Assembly: GCA_041690495.1 (NCBI GenBank)
Contig: JAWLHE010000001.1
Location: 558,001-622,000 of the forward strand
Source of the DNA: DATAAP01 sp041690495
GTDB lineage: Bacteria; Pseudomonadota; Alphaproteobacteria; CACIAM-22H2
Length of the DNA: 64,000 bases
Direction of reading: 5' to 3'
Below the pieces are notes generated by a model that was given only the letters and a program-made list of their open reading frames with translations, ran no database searches and was not told the origin of the DNA. Shown here one piece after another: positions 16,262-26,235 of the stretch. The translations under genes were made by a program, and so were the position numbers. Numbering within the stretch: the first letter of the stretch is position 1; every line of letters starts with the position of its first letter.

Positions 16262-16328
16262 GGGCCGATCTGAGATCGGCCCCTACACGAGAACCCATTC
16301 CGTGTAGGGGCGGGTCTAAGACCCGCCC
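16262..16328. repeat. Three-part palindromic element between ybaB and recR
   Basis: Three nested inverted repeats fill 67 bases: GGGCCGATC-TGA-GATCGGCCC (16262-16282), CTACACG...CGTGTAG (16283-16289 with 16301-16307), and GGGCGGGTC-TAA-GACCCGCCC (16308-16328). All arms are perfect. The two outer hairpins have related plans (nine-base stem, three-base loop) but different sequences, and face each other across the middle pair. This is a mobile-repeat or BIME-like structure. It lies inside the predicted dnaX-ybaB-recR operon and could reduce recR expression. Confidence 0.75.
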
Positions 16329-16346
16329 ATGTGCGATGATGCGATC

Positions 16347-16934
16347 ATGACCGGCCCTGAAATCGAAAAACTGATCCAGCTCCTGGCGAAACTGCCGGGG
16401 CTGGGGCCGCGCTCGGCGCGGCGGGCGGCACTGTATCTGCTGAAGCGGCGCGACACCGTGCTGCTGCCGCTCGCCGATGCGCTCAAGAGCGCGGCCGAGC
16501 ACATCAGGACATGCTCGATCTGCGGCAATCTCGACACCAGCGACCCGTGCAGCATCTGCGCCGACGAGAAACGCGACGCCGGTCTGATCTGCGTGGTCGA
16601 GGAGGTCGGCGATCTCTGGGCGATCGAGCGCGCGAATGCGTTCAAGGGGCGCTACCACGTGCTCGGCGGCGTGCTGTCGGCGTTAGAGGGCATCGGACCC
16701 GAGGACCTCAACATAGCAAAGCTGGTCGAGCGCGCGCGCGACGCGCGCGAGGTGATCCTCGCCACCAACGCCACCGTCGAGGGCCAGACCACCGCGCACT
16801 ACATCACCGACCGCCTTGCCGGAACGAAGGCGACCGTCACGCGGCTCGCGCACGGCGTTCCCGTCGGCGGCGAGCTCGACTATCTCGACGACGGCACGCT
16901 CACCGCGGCGCTCAGGGCCCGACGGGCGGTCTAG
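16347..16934 (+). CDS. recR: Recombination protein RecR
   Basis: A 195-residue protein of the RecFOR pathway that helps load RecA on gapped DNA. It shows the helix-hairpin-helix LAKLPGLGPRSARRAALYLL, the C4 zinc finger CSICGNLDTSDPCSIC and the Toprim region ICVVEEVGDLWAIERANAFKG. The Walker-like end VPVGGELDYLDDGTLTAAL is intact. Of the two ATGs I prefer 16347 (MTGPEIEKLI), the family start; 16329 adds six residues. The TAG stop (16932-16934) lies inside the six-base target duplication of an IS481 element, so the insertion left the protein unchanged. Confidence 0.95.
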   Translation: MTGPEIEKLIQLLAKLPGLGPRSARRAALYLLKRRDTVLLPLADALKSAAEHIRTCSICGNLDTSDPCSICADEKRDAGLICVVEEVGDLWAIERANAFKGRYHVLGGVLSALEGIGPEDLNIAKLVERARDAREVILATNATVEGQTTAHYITDRLAGTKATVTRLAHGVPVGGELDYLDDGTLTAALRARRAV

Positions 16935-16935
16935 A
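16930..16935. repeat. Left target-site duplication TCTAGA of the IS481 element
   Basis: TCTAGA abuts the left IS end and recurs at 17965-17970 abutting the right end. It matches the NCTAGN preference reported for IS481 in Bordetella. The recR stop codon TAG is inside it. Confidence 0.85.
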
Positions 16936-17964
16936 TGTGAGCTTTCATTAGGTTGTCCATTCGGCCCTGACCGAGGAAGCTGAAGTTGCTGAGGCTTCAA
17001 GCTCTATCGGGGGACCGAATGGACATGCACAAGAATGCGCGCCTGACGCCGCATAGTCGAGCCGAACTGGTCCGGCGAGTATTGAGCGAGGGGCAGACGC
17101 CCGGGGTGGTGGCAGCGGCATTCGGCGTGTGCAGCAAGACGGTGCGGAAGTGGGTGGCGCGCTTCGAGGCCGAAGGCCTACCTGGCCTGGCGGACCGTTC
17201 ATCGCGGCCACAGCGGCTCCGCCGGCCCACGCCGGCAGAGGTGGTCAAGCGGATCGAGGCTCTGCGCCGCCAGCGTTGGACCGGCAAGCAGATCGCCGCC
17301 GAACTCGGCGTCTCGCCCGCCACCGTCAGCCGCGTCCTGCGGCGCCTCGGCCTGAACAAGCTCAAAGCTCTGGATCCGGTTGAGCCGGTGCGGCGCTACG
17401 AACGCGACCAGCCTGGCGAGCTCATCCACATCGACATCAAGAAGATGGGGCGCTTTGCCCAAACCGGCCATCAGATCACCGGCGATCGCACCGGCCGGAG
17501 CCGAGGCATCGGCTGGGAGTTCGTGCACGTGTGCATCGACGATGCCTCGCGCGTCGCCTTTGCTCAGATCATGCCGGATGAGCGCAAAGACAGCGCTGTC
17601 GCATTCCTCGACGCCGCCGTCGCCTACTACGCCACCCTCGGCGTCACGATCGAGCGGGTTATGACCGATAACGGCTCCTGCTATCGCTCGAAGGCCTTCC
17701 GAAAGGCCTGCCGCCGCCTCGGCCTGCGTCACATCTTCACCCGGCCATATACGCCCCGCACCAACGGCAAGGCCGAGCGCTTCATTCAAACAGCGCTACG
17801 CGAGTGGGCCTACGCCACCGCCTACGACCACTCCGACCAACGCACCGCAGACTTGCCGCGCTGGCTCCATCGCTACAACTGGCATCGCCCGCATGGTAGC
17901 TTGGATGCCAACACGCCCATCAGCCGCCTCGGTCTGGCCAAGGACAACCTGTTGAGGCTCCACA
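16936..17964. mobile_element. Complete IS481-family insertion sequence, 1029 bp
   Basis: The ends begin TGTGAGC on the left and TGTGGAGC on the right (read inward) and form 23-base imperfect terminal inverted repeats, both ending AGGTTGTCC. The TCTAGA target duplication flanks both sides. One transposase gene fills the element. The tips TGT...ACA and the NCTAGN target are IS481 traits. The intact frame, matching ends and duplication point to a recent, probably functional insertion. It sits between convergent recR and a LysR gene. Confidence 0.9.
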
Positions 17965-17969
17965 TCTAG
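17019..17969 (+). CDS. IS481 family transposase
   Basis: A 316-residue DDE transposase. An N-terminal helix-turn-helix (LVRRVLSEGQTPGVVAAAFG) is followed by a second HTH (GKQIAAELGVSPATVSRVL) and the rve integrase core. The catalytic acidic residues are in LIHIDIKKM, MTDNGSCY and GKAERFIQT. The start ATG at 17019 follows a GGGGA ribosome site. The last codons run past the IS end: the stop TAG (17967-17969) is supplied by the target duplication TCTAGA. Since the family inserts at NCTAGN, every such target would give TAG in this frame. Confidence 0.93.
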   Translation: MDMHKNARLTPHSRAELVRRVLSEGQTPGVVAAAFGVCSKTVRKWVARFEAEGLPGLADRSSRPQRLRRPTPAEVVKRIEALRRQRWTGKQIAAELGVSPATVSRVLRRLGLNKLKALDPVEPVRRYERDQPGELIHIDIKKMGRFAQTGHQITGDRTGRSRGIGWEFVHVCIDDASRVAFAQIMPDERKDSAVAFLDAAVAYYATLGVTIERVMTDNGSCYRSKAFRKACRRLGLRHIFTRPYTPRTNGKAERFIQTALREWAYATAYDHSDQRTADLPRWLHRYNWHRPHGSLDANTPISRLGLAKDNLLRLHI

Positions 17970-18933
17970 AACCTGGCAAAGCGCGGCGGACCGGTGCGGC
18001 TTCGGCCACCGGTGCAAGCGGACGCGTAACCAGGGTGCGGACGAATTCGATGAACGCCTTGGTTTGCGGCCGTACGATCTGGCGGTGCGGAATCACCGCA
18101 TAGATGTTCTTCGGCTTGCTCTCGTAATCGGTCAGGACTCGCACAAGGCGACCGGCCTCGACGTCGGCGCGGACGTGGAAGGCATAGAAATTGGCGATCC
18201 CCGCACCCATCAGGCACGCCTGCCGCAGCATGTCGCCATTGTCCGAGAGCAGCCGGCTGCGGACATGAACCGGCTGCCACGGGCCGTTGCCCCGGCGCAG
18301 CATCCACGGTTCCGCCAGCTCGGAGAACCGGCCGGAGATGCATTCGTGACGGTCGAGATCCTGCCACCGCTTCGGCGCGCCATGCCGCCGCACATAGCCG
18401 GGCGAGGCGCAGATGGCGCGCGGGCTCGCCGCGAGCAGGATATGCGCCAGCTTGGATTGCGGCTCTTCCGCCACGGTGATCGCCACGTCGATTCGGTCGC
18501 GGATCAGGTCCGGCACCGCACTGGTGACGATGAGGTCGACGGACAGGCCGCGATGCTCTTCGAGGAACTCGTGGATATGCGGCCCCAGCGCCGCGGCCGC
18601 GAAGGACGGCGGCGCGGTCACGCGCAGATGCCCGCTCAGCTCTCGCTCCGAGACCATCACTGCTGCGGCGCTGTCGATCTGTCCCAGGATCGCGAGGCAC
18701 TGTTCGTAAAACCGCTCGCCGGCATCCGTTACGCTGATGCGTCGCGTGGTCCGGTGCACCAGCGCAACATTGACCGCCTTCTCCAGGAGTTGCACATGCT
18801 TGGTAACCGACGATGTCGCGAGCCGCAACTGGCGCGCCGCGGACGAGAAACTCTGAGTCTCGACCACGGCGACGAAGCATCGCAAGGATAGGATGCTCGC
18901 GTCGTTGAGCATGCCGTTCGGCAAAACTGTCAT
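17920..18933 (-). CDS. LysR family transcriptional regulator, C terminus altered by IS insertion
   Basis: A 337-residue regulator. Residues about 10-70 are the winged HTH (LRCFVAVVETQSFSSAARQLRL, TTRRISVTDAGERFYEQ), and the rest is a periplasmic-binding-protein-like effector domain of the CrgA/DmlR type. The last 14 residues (CGASTGC onward) are read from the IS481 end. Removing the IS and one TCTAGA copy would restore a frame ending SRPPVGP and then TGA, overlapping the recR end. The change is outside the folded domain, so function is probably kept. It is divergent from the ABC importer and likely its regulator. Confidence 0.88.
   Translation of the reverse strand: MTVLPNGMLNDASILSLRCFVAVVETQSFSSAARQLRLATSSVTKHVQLLEKAVNVALVHRTTRRISVTDAGERFYEQCLAILGQIDSAAAVMVSERELSGHLRVTAPPSFAAAALGPHIHEFLEEHRGLSVDLIVTSAVPDLIRDRIDVAITVAEEPQSKLAHILLAASPRAICASPGYVRRHGAPKRWQDLDRHECISGRFSELAEPWMLRRGNGPWQPVHVRSRLLSDNGDMLRQACLMGAGIANFYAFHVRADVEAGRLVRVLTDYESKPKNIYAVIPHRQIVRPQTKAFIEFVRTLVTRPLAPVAEAAPVRRALPGSRCGASTGCPWPDRGG
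17965..17970. repeat. Right target-site duplication TCTAGA of the IS481 element
   Basis: Second copy of the six-base duplication. Bases 17967-17969 serve as the transposase stop codon, and on the other strand the hexamer encodes Ser-Arg of the LysR protein. Confidence 0.85.
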
Positions 18934-18938
18934 GGCTG

Positions 18939-18990
18939 TTGATTATCGATGATCCGGAAAAAGTATCTTTTCTTATTTCCCCATAATCAA
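18939..18990. promoter_or_regulatory. Divergent control region between LysR gene and ABC importer
   Basis: TTGATTAT (18939-18946) and ATAATCAA (18983-18990) form a perfect inverted pair 36 bases apart. The first overlaps an internal near-palindrome, ATTATCGATGAT, with the T-N11-A form of LysR boxes. The AT-rich block directly precedes the LysR start codon. It is the only operator-like structure in the 282-base divergent gap (18934-19215); the remainder shows a GGGAGG ribosome site before the binding-protein gene. Confidence 0.45.
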
Positions 18991-19215
18991 GTCTTTGGGA
19001 CTCGCCCATGATCCACTCCACGCTGGCGGGCCCTCAATGACCCGACCGGCGGCGGGAGGGAACAGCGATGCAGGCTCGCCTCGCGCAGATCGCGCCGGGG
19101 CAGATGCGCACGCCACCCCGTTCCGCCTGGAATCGCCTCTCGCCGCGGCGAGGGGCCTTGGGTTGAGAGGGAACGCCGGCAGATCCGGCCAATCGAAGGA
19201 GATGGGAGGAACGAT

Positions 19216-20205
19216 ATGAGCAAGTTCACGGGCAAGCCGGCCGCCGTCACGCGGCGCACCGCACTGGCACTCGCGGCGGGCGCCGCCGGTCTCGCCGCCG
19301 GGATTCGTCCGGCCGCCGCCGCGCCGAAGATGCGGATCGGCCTCGCCACCAAGACCTGGTGGCCGTCGGTGATCTGCGAGACGGCAGTGAAGCAAAAGCT
19401 GTTCGAAAAGGCGGGGGTCGACGCCGAACTGACCGTCTATCGCAGCGGCGGCGAGGCGTTCGAGGCCGTTGCCGCGGGCGCGTCCGATCTCACCATCGGC
19501 CTCGCGGCCCAGATCGCCGCGGGGCGGCTGCGGGGCGTCAAGACCAAGTTCGTGTCGCTCGGCACCGATTCCAATCCCGGCTGGCGGCTGCTGGTGAAGA
19601 CGTCGTCGCCGATCAAGAGCGTCGCCGAGATCGCCGGCAAGAAGGTCGGCATCACCGCGGCGGCGTCGCTGTCGGACTTCCTGGCGATATGGCTGCGCAG
19701 CGACGCCAAGATCGATTTCACCAGCGTACCGCTCGGCGGCGGCGGCCTCGTGCCGAACCTGATCTCCGGCAATGTCGATGCCGCGGTGGTCTACTCGCCG
19801 CTGAGCTTCCAGGTGATGCAGGCCGGGCAGGCGCGTTCGCTGCTCAATTTCGCCACCGCGGTTCCGAAGCATCTCGCCTCGGGCTGGGCGACCACCGACG
19901 CGCTGATCGACAGCCGCAAGGAAGACCTGCGCAACACGCTGAAGGCGATCTATGCCTCCGTCGCCTATATGCGCGCGAACCCCGACCAGGCGGTCAAGAT
20001 CATCGCCGGGGTCAACTCGATCCCCGAGCCGGTCGCCAAGGCGGAGTACGAGGAGACGTTCCTGAAGCTGTCGACCGACGGGCGCTTCACGACCGAGCAG
20101 ACCAAGGCGGCGCTGGACCTGGCGCGCATCGGCGGCTTCGACAAGCTGGCGCCGGCGGAGGAGATCGTGACGACGGACTTCATCCCCGTGCCGACGATGG
20201 CGTGA
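19216..20205 (+). CDS. ABC transporter substrate-binding protein, NitT/TauT type, Tat-exported
   Basis: A 329-residue periplasmic binding protein. The N terminus TRRTALALAAGAAGLAAG has a twin arginine and a hydrophobic stretch ending near AAAAP, so export by Tat is likely. The mature part follows the SsuA/THI5/NitT plan: KTWWPSVICETAVKQKLFEKAGVDAEL, a domain that loads small organic anions or thiamine-pyrimidine-like ligands. A GGGAGGA ribosome site precedes ATG 19216. Its stop overlaps the first permease gene by one base. The ligand is not predictable; relatives bind sulfonates, nitrate, pyrimidines or riboflavin. Confidence 0.85.
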   Translation: MSKFTGKPAAVTRRTALALAAGAAGLAAGIRPAAAAPKMRIGLATKTWWPSVICETAVKQKLFEKAGVDAELTVYRSGGEAFEAVAAGASDLTIGLAAQIAAGRLRGVKTKFVSLGTDSNPGWRLLVKTSSPIKSVAEIAGKKVGITAAASLSDFLAIWLRSDAKIDFTSVPLGGGGLVPNLISGNVDAAVVYSPLSFQVMQAGQARSLLNFATAVPKHLASGWATTDALIDSRKEDLRNTLKAIYASVAYMRANPDQAVKIIAGVNSIPEPVAKAEYEETFLKLSTDGRFTTEQTKAALDLARIGGFDKLAPAEEIVTTDFIPVPTMA

Positions 20206-20999
20206 TGCCGGCAGCCTCGGCAACAAGTCCGGGACGGACCGCGGCCGCAGGAATCGGCCGCGGTCTCCTGGTCTGGGCCGGCGGCCTGGCCGTGCTGTTC
20301 GGAAGCTGGCAGGCGACATTGAGCTTCGGCCTGATGCCGCCGGAGCTGCTGCCGCCGATCGCCGATGTCCTGGGCACGGCCGCCGACCTCGTCACGCAGG
20401 CGGGCTTCCTGCGCCATGTCGGCGTGACCATGGCGGAGGTGATGGTGGCCTTCGTCATCGCCGTGCCGCTCAGCATCATCCTCGGCGTCGCGATCGCCGA
20501 GAATCGATACTGGAGCGAGGTGCTGAAGCCGATCATCTTCCTCGTCTTCTCGATTCCGAAGACGATCTTCCTGCCGATGTTCATTCTCGCCTTCGGCATC
20601 AACTTCGCGCAGAAAGTCGGCTTTGGCGTGTTCTCGACGGTCTTCATCGTGCTCATCAGCACCTTTTCGGCGCTCGAGTCGGTGAAGAGCGATCACGTCC
20701 GCATCGCGCGCGCCTATGGCGCGACACCCGTGCAGATCGCCGCGCGCGTCTATCTGCCGTCGATGGCGCCGATCCTGCTCGAGGCCGTGCGCCTGGCGAT
20801 GATCTTCAACCTGACCGGCATCCTGCTCGCGGAGATGTACGCCTCGCGCGCGGGGCTCGGCCAGCTCATCGCCAGCTGGGGCGAGAACTTCATGCTCAAG
20901 GAGCTGCTCGCCGGCATCCTGCTGATCGCGGCGGCCGCCATCCTGTTCAATGAATCGGTCCGCTGGTTCGAATCCAAATGCGAGCACTGGAGGGCATAA
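20205..20999 (+). CDS. ABC transporter permease (NitT/TauT type), first of two
   Basis: A 264-residue inner-membrane permease with about six transmembrane segments. The EAA loop that contacts the ATPase reads ARAYGATPVQIAARVYLPSMAPILLEAVRLA. The ATG shares one base with the stop of the binding-protein gene, and its own stop shares one base with the ATPase start, so all three are translated as a coupled unit. A second, dissimilar permease follows the ATPase, which suggests a heterodimeric channel. Confidence 0.9.
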   Translation: MPAASATSPGRTAAAGIGRGLLVWAGGLAVLFGSWQATLSFGLMPPELLPPIADVLGTAADLVTQAGFLRHVGVTMAEVMVAFVIAVPLSIILGVAIAENRYWSEVLKPIIFLVFSIPKTIFLPMFILAFGINFAQKVGFGVFSTVFIVLISTFSALESVKSDHVRIARAYGATPVQIAARVYLPSMAPILLEAVRLAMIFNLTGILLAEMYASRAGLGQLIASWGENFMLKELLAGILLIAAAAILFNESVRWFESKCEHWRA

Positions 21000-21850
21000 T
21001 GGCCAAATCCGGTCCTCAGGCGAGCATGGCCGTGACAGAGGGAATGTCCGCGGAATCCCGGCTCCGCGTGGTTCAGTCGGATGCCGGCACGGTGCGGGTC
21101 GAGAATCTCGACCACACCTATGACGTCGGCGGGCGCGTCACCAAGGCGCTCGAAGAAATCCGGCTGGAGATTCCGACCGGGCGCTTCGTCGTCGTCGTGG
21201 GGCCGAGCGGCTGCGGAAAATCCTCGCTGCTCATGATGATGACGGGGCTGGTCAGGCCGACCTCCGGCTCCGTCCACTGCGGCGGCCGGCCGATGACCGA
21301 GCCGGACCCCGACCGCGTCGGCGTTGTGTTCCAGGAGGCGAGCCTCTATCCCTGGCTCACCGCACAGGACAACGTGGAATTCCCGCTGTCGCTGCATGGC
21401 GTCCCAAGGGAGGAGCGCGTCCGGCGCGCCCGCGAGAAGCTCGCCCTCGTCGGCCTTCAGGGCTTCGAGGATCGCTACCCGCACGAGCTGTCGGGCGGCA
21501 TGAAGCAGCGCGTCTCGATCGCGCGCGGACTCGTGCAGAACCCGCCGATCCTGATGATGGACGAGCCGTTCGCGGCACTCGACGAGCAGACCCGCATTTC
21601 GATGGGCGACGAGCTCCTGCGGATCTGGGACCAGACCGGAAAGACGATCGTCTTCGTCACCCACAGCCTGACCGAGGCCGTGTATCTCGCCGACGAGATC
21701 ATCGTCATGTCGGCGCGGCCGGGCCGCATCGTCGACCGCATCACGGTCGACCTGCCGCGGCCGCGCAGCTACGCGATGATGTCGAGCCCTCGCTTTGCCG
21801 AGCTGCGCGAGCGCATCTGGAACCAGATCAAGACCCAGGCGGACTCGTGA
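20999..21850 (+). CDS. ABC transporter ATP-binding protein (NitT/TauT type)
   Basis: A 283-residue ATPase. Walker A GPSGCGKSS, Q-loop VVFQEASLYPWLTAQDN, signature LSGGMKQRVSIARGL, Walker B ILMMDEPFAALDEQ and the switch histidine FVTHSLTEAVYLAD are complete. About 35 extra residues precede the domain. The start ATG at 20999 follows GAGGG and overlaps the permease stop (TAATG); an alternative in-frame start 21 bases upstream is less likely. It energises the importer encoded around it. Confidence 0.93.
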   Translation: MAKSGPQASMAVTEGMSAESRLRVVQSDAGTVRVENLDHTYDVGGRVTKALEEIRLEIPTGRFVVVVGPSGCGKSSLLMMMTGLVRPTSGSVHCGGRPMTEPDPDRVGVVFQEASLYPWLTAQDNVEFPLSLHGVPREERVRRAREKLALVGLQGFEDRYPHELSGGMKQRVSIARGLVQNPPILMMDEPFAALDEQTRISMGDELLRIWDQTGKTIVFVTHSLTEAVYLADEIIVMSARPGRIVDRITVDLPRPRSYAMMSSPRFAELRERIWNQIKTQADS

Positions 21851-21851
21851 C

Positions 21852-22658
21852 ATGGCGACTGCCGTTTCATCGCCGGTCGCGCATCGCATCCGCGTGGAGC
21901 CGCGGACCTTGCGCTGGCTCCTCGGCCTGCTGCTCCTCGTGGTGTGGGAGCTCATGCCGCGGCTCGGCCTGATCCCCGCGCTGTTCCTGCCGCCGCTGAC
22001 CGAGACGGTCGAAGCGCTCGTCGTCAACGCGGCGGATTACGGGCGTCACCTCCTGTTCTCGCTGCGCGCGGTCGGGATGTCTCTCCTGATCGCTTGCGGC
22101 ATCGGCATCGGCGGCGGGCTGCTCGCGGGCTCGGTGGCGTCGCTGCGGCGCGTGATGCTGCCGCTGGCCTCGGGTCTCTATGCCGTGCCGCTCGTTATTC
22201 TCTATCCGCTGTTCACGGCGTGGTTCGGCATCGGTCCGCAATCGAAGATCGCCTTCGCCAGCATCTACGGCCTGCTGCCATGCTTTCTCGGAACGATGGC
22301 GGGCGTGCAGACCATCGACCGCCAGTATCTGACCGTCGCCCGCAGCATGCGCGCGACCCGCTGGCAGATGATCGGACGGGTCCTGCTGCCGGCGGCTATT
22401 CCCACCGTTCTGTCGTCGCTGCGCGTCGGCGGCGCGCTGGTGATCGTCGGGATCGTCGTCGCGGAGATGCTGACCTCGGCGGAAGGCATCGGCTATCTCA
22501 TCACGCGCTATCGCACCATGCTCAACAGCCCGCGCGTCTTCGCCGGCATCCTCGTGGTGGTCGCGGTCGTCTTCCTGTTCGACGGACTGGTCCGCCTCAT
22601 CGAATACCGGACCGGGACCTGGCGGCTCTCGATGCGCTCCGGCGAGCCGCAGACCTGA
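21852..22658 (+). CDS. ABC transporter permease (NitT/TauT type), second of two
   Basis: A 268-residue permease with six hydrophobic segments and its own EAA loop, ARSMRATRWQMIGRVLLPAAIPTVLSSLRVG. It starts one base after the ATPase stop. Most TauT-type systems use one permease gene as a homodimer; two separate permeases flanking one ATPase, as here, is typical of a subset that includes some pyrimidine, riboflavin and aromatic importers. Gene order is binding protein, permease, ATPase, permease, deacetylase. Confidence 0.9.
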   Translation: MATAVSSPVAHRIRVEPRTLRWLLGLLLLVVWELMPRLGLIPALFLPPLTETVEALVVNAADYGRHLLFSLRAVGMSLLIACGIGIGGGLLAGSVASLRRVMLPLASGLYAVPLVILYPLFTAWFGIGPQSKIAFASIYGLLPCFLGTMAGVQTIDRQYLTVARSMRATRWQMIGRVLLPAAIPTVLSSLRVGGALVIVGIVVAEMLTSAEGIGYLITRYRTMLNSPRVFAGILVVVAVVFLFDGLVRLIEYRTGTWRLSMRSGEPQT

Positions 22659-22697
22659 TTCCTTGCCACGTCGCTTGTCCCGAACTGGAGTCCAGGA

Positions 22698-23345
22698 ATG
22701 ACCATCATCACGCTGTCGTTCGACAATGGTCCCGATCCCGACGTGACGCCGCAGGTGCTCGATACGTTGCGACGGCGTGACCTGCGGGCCACCTTCTTCG
22801 TGCTCGGCGACAAGCTCCGCGACCGTCGCCGGTTCGCCGAGCGCGCCCATGCCGAGGGTCACTGGATCGGCAACCACACCTACAATCACATCGTCCCGCT
22901 CGGCCTCAGCTCGCAGAGCGGGATCGCGACGGCCGAGATCGTCCGCACCGAGGCGCTGGTCGGCGATCTCGCCCATCCGCGCCGCTTCTTCCGGCCGTTC
23001 GGCGGCGGCGGGACGCTCGACCGCCGCCTGCTCAACCACGAGGCGCTCGCGCACCTCGAGCGCAACGGCTACACCTGCGTGCTGTGGAACGTCGTTCCCG
23101 AGGACTGGGCGTATCCCGAAACCTGGGTTCAGCGCGCGCTCGATCTCTGCTTCGCGCAGGAAGAGGCATTGCTGGTCCTGCACGACCTGCCGACCGGCGC
23201 CATGAACAATCTCGACCGCTTCATCGGCATGGCGCTGGATCGGGGCGCGACGTTCCGGCAGGACTTCCCGGCGAGCTGCCTGCCGATCGAGCAGGGCCGC
23301 CGCGTCCACCCGGTCGAATCCTACATCACCGAAGCCGCCGCCTGA
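22698..23345 (+). CDS. Polysaccharide deacetylase family (NodB fold) hydrolase
   Basis: A 215-residue cytosolic protein with no signal peptide. The NodB motifs are present: LSFDNGPDP (motif 1, with Asn in place of the usual second Asp), HTYNH (motif 2 zinc pair, His-x3-His), a motif 3-like RFFRPFGGGG and LVLHDLP near the end. Members deacetylate sugars, but cytosolic relatives (PuuE allantoinase, some amidases) open cyclic ureides or imides. Placed 39 bases after an ABC importer, it probably acts on the imported compound. The changed Asp in motif 1 may shift chemistry. Confidence 0.8.
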   Translation: MTIITLSFDNGPDPDVTPQVLDTLRRRDLRATFFVLGDKLRDRRRFAERAHAEGHWIGNHTYNHIVPLGLSSQSGIATAEIVRTEALVGDLAHPRRFFRPFGGGGTLDRRLLNHEALAHLERNGYTCVLWNVVPEDWAYPETWVQRALDLCFAQEEALLVLHDLPTGAMNNLDRFIGMALDRGATFRQDFPASCLPIEQGRRVHPVESYITEAAA

Positions 23346-23560
23346 GCGCCGCCCGCGCCTGACCGTCCGGTGCCCCTGTCGGCGGCGCGCTCGACCATCT
23401 CGAGGGCGGGATGTTGACGGCGGCGCGGCCCGTCAGAGTCGAATGGGGTCGACAGACATGCTGTTGCCGCAAATGCTCCCTTTTTCCGCCAAGCTTCAAG
23501 CGAATCCTTCATCGGCTCGACAGGGGTGAACCCGGCGTCGGCATGCGGGAGGAATTCACG

Positions 23561-24331
23561 ATGGTGAAGACCACGCGGTCCGGCTGGACCGGTGCGGCCA
23601 TGCTGGCGATGCTGCTGCTGGTTGCAGGATGCAGCGTCAGGTCGATATCCAACTCGGGATATCATCCGGACGGACGCGGGTCCGGCAATCCGTTCTATCA
23701 GGGCGAATTGACCGAGTTCGACGTTTTGGGCATCGATCTCGCGCAGAAGGTATCGCCGGCCGATATCGAGCGGGAGTTCAGCACGTATGGCCGGCCCTCC
23801 GTGAAGCGGGGCGGCGCTCTCATGGTGATCCAGTCGGGCGCCATGATGCCCGACGAGCCGATGCTGCGCGAACTCGATCGATACTTCGTAACGACGGCGT
23901 TCTCCGGCGTCCCCTTGCGCCAAGCCAGGGTCGGTTGGCCGCATCATGTGTCCGTCGCGACCGAGCCGGCCGGGAACTACGCGATGGCCCTGCGTCTCGC
24001 CGCCGCGCGCGGCGGGTATGAAACCATCTATTGCTACTGGGGAGTGCTCGAGACGATGGTCGAGCGCCATGCCACCAAGGCGATCTCATGGGTGCCCGTG
24101 ATCGGCATGGCCATTCCCGACGAGACCCAGCAGATGCGCATCCGGCTGAAGATCGCGGTCATCGACGTCAAGTCCGGGCGTTGGTCGATCTTCACGCCGG
24201 CTTCGTTCGAGGACCAGACGCTGACGGCGTCGCTCGGCCGCGAATCGTCCGATCAGGGTCAGGTGGCGCTGCTCAAAGAGCGCGCCTATAAGGCCGCGGT
24301 GGCGGAATTCGTCCAGACGTATGCGCGCTGA
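23561..24331 (+). CDS. Putative outer-membrane lipoprotein of unknown function
   Basis: A 256-residue protein with a lipoprotein signal: basic start MVKTTRSGW, hydrophobic core AAMLAMLLLVAG and lipobox LVAGC with Cys at about residue 22. GGGAGGA lies eight bases before ATG 23561. The mature part (SNSGYHPDGRGSGNPFYQGE, later YETIYCYWGVLETMVE) is not a family I can name. It stands alone and is convergent with mutL; the stops are 17 bases apart. The 215 bases before it hold no other gene; a GC-rich inverted repeat after the deacetylase gene (about 23344-23393) may end that transcript. Confidence 0.75.
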   Translation: MVKTTRSGWTGAAMLAMLLLVAGCSVRSISNSGYHPDGRGSGNPFYQGELTEFDVLGIDLAQKVSPADIEREFSTYGRPSVKRGGALMVIQSGAMMPDEPMLRELDRYFVTTAFSGVPLRQARVGWPHHVSVATEPAGNYAMALRLAAARGGYETIYCYWGVLETMVERHATKAISWVPVIGMAIPDETQQMRIRLKIAVIDVKSGRWSIFTPASFEDQTLTASLGRESSDQGQVALLKERAYKAAVAEFVQTYAR

Positions 24332-24348
24332 GCGCGTCGTCCCGGTGC

Positions 24349-26157
<1,809 letters not shown>

Positions 26158-26235
26158 GGGCGTGAGTTTAGAGGATTGGGGAGGCGCGGGCGAGGCGCTG
26201 TCGCAAGCAGCGATTCCGCGCATTCTTTTACTGTC

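Noticed and set aside
23344..23400. Terminator after the deacetylase gene
   Set aside because: GC-rich inverted arms are present, but the loop is long and there is no T-run, so I mention it only within the neighbouring gene entry.
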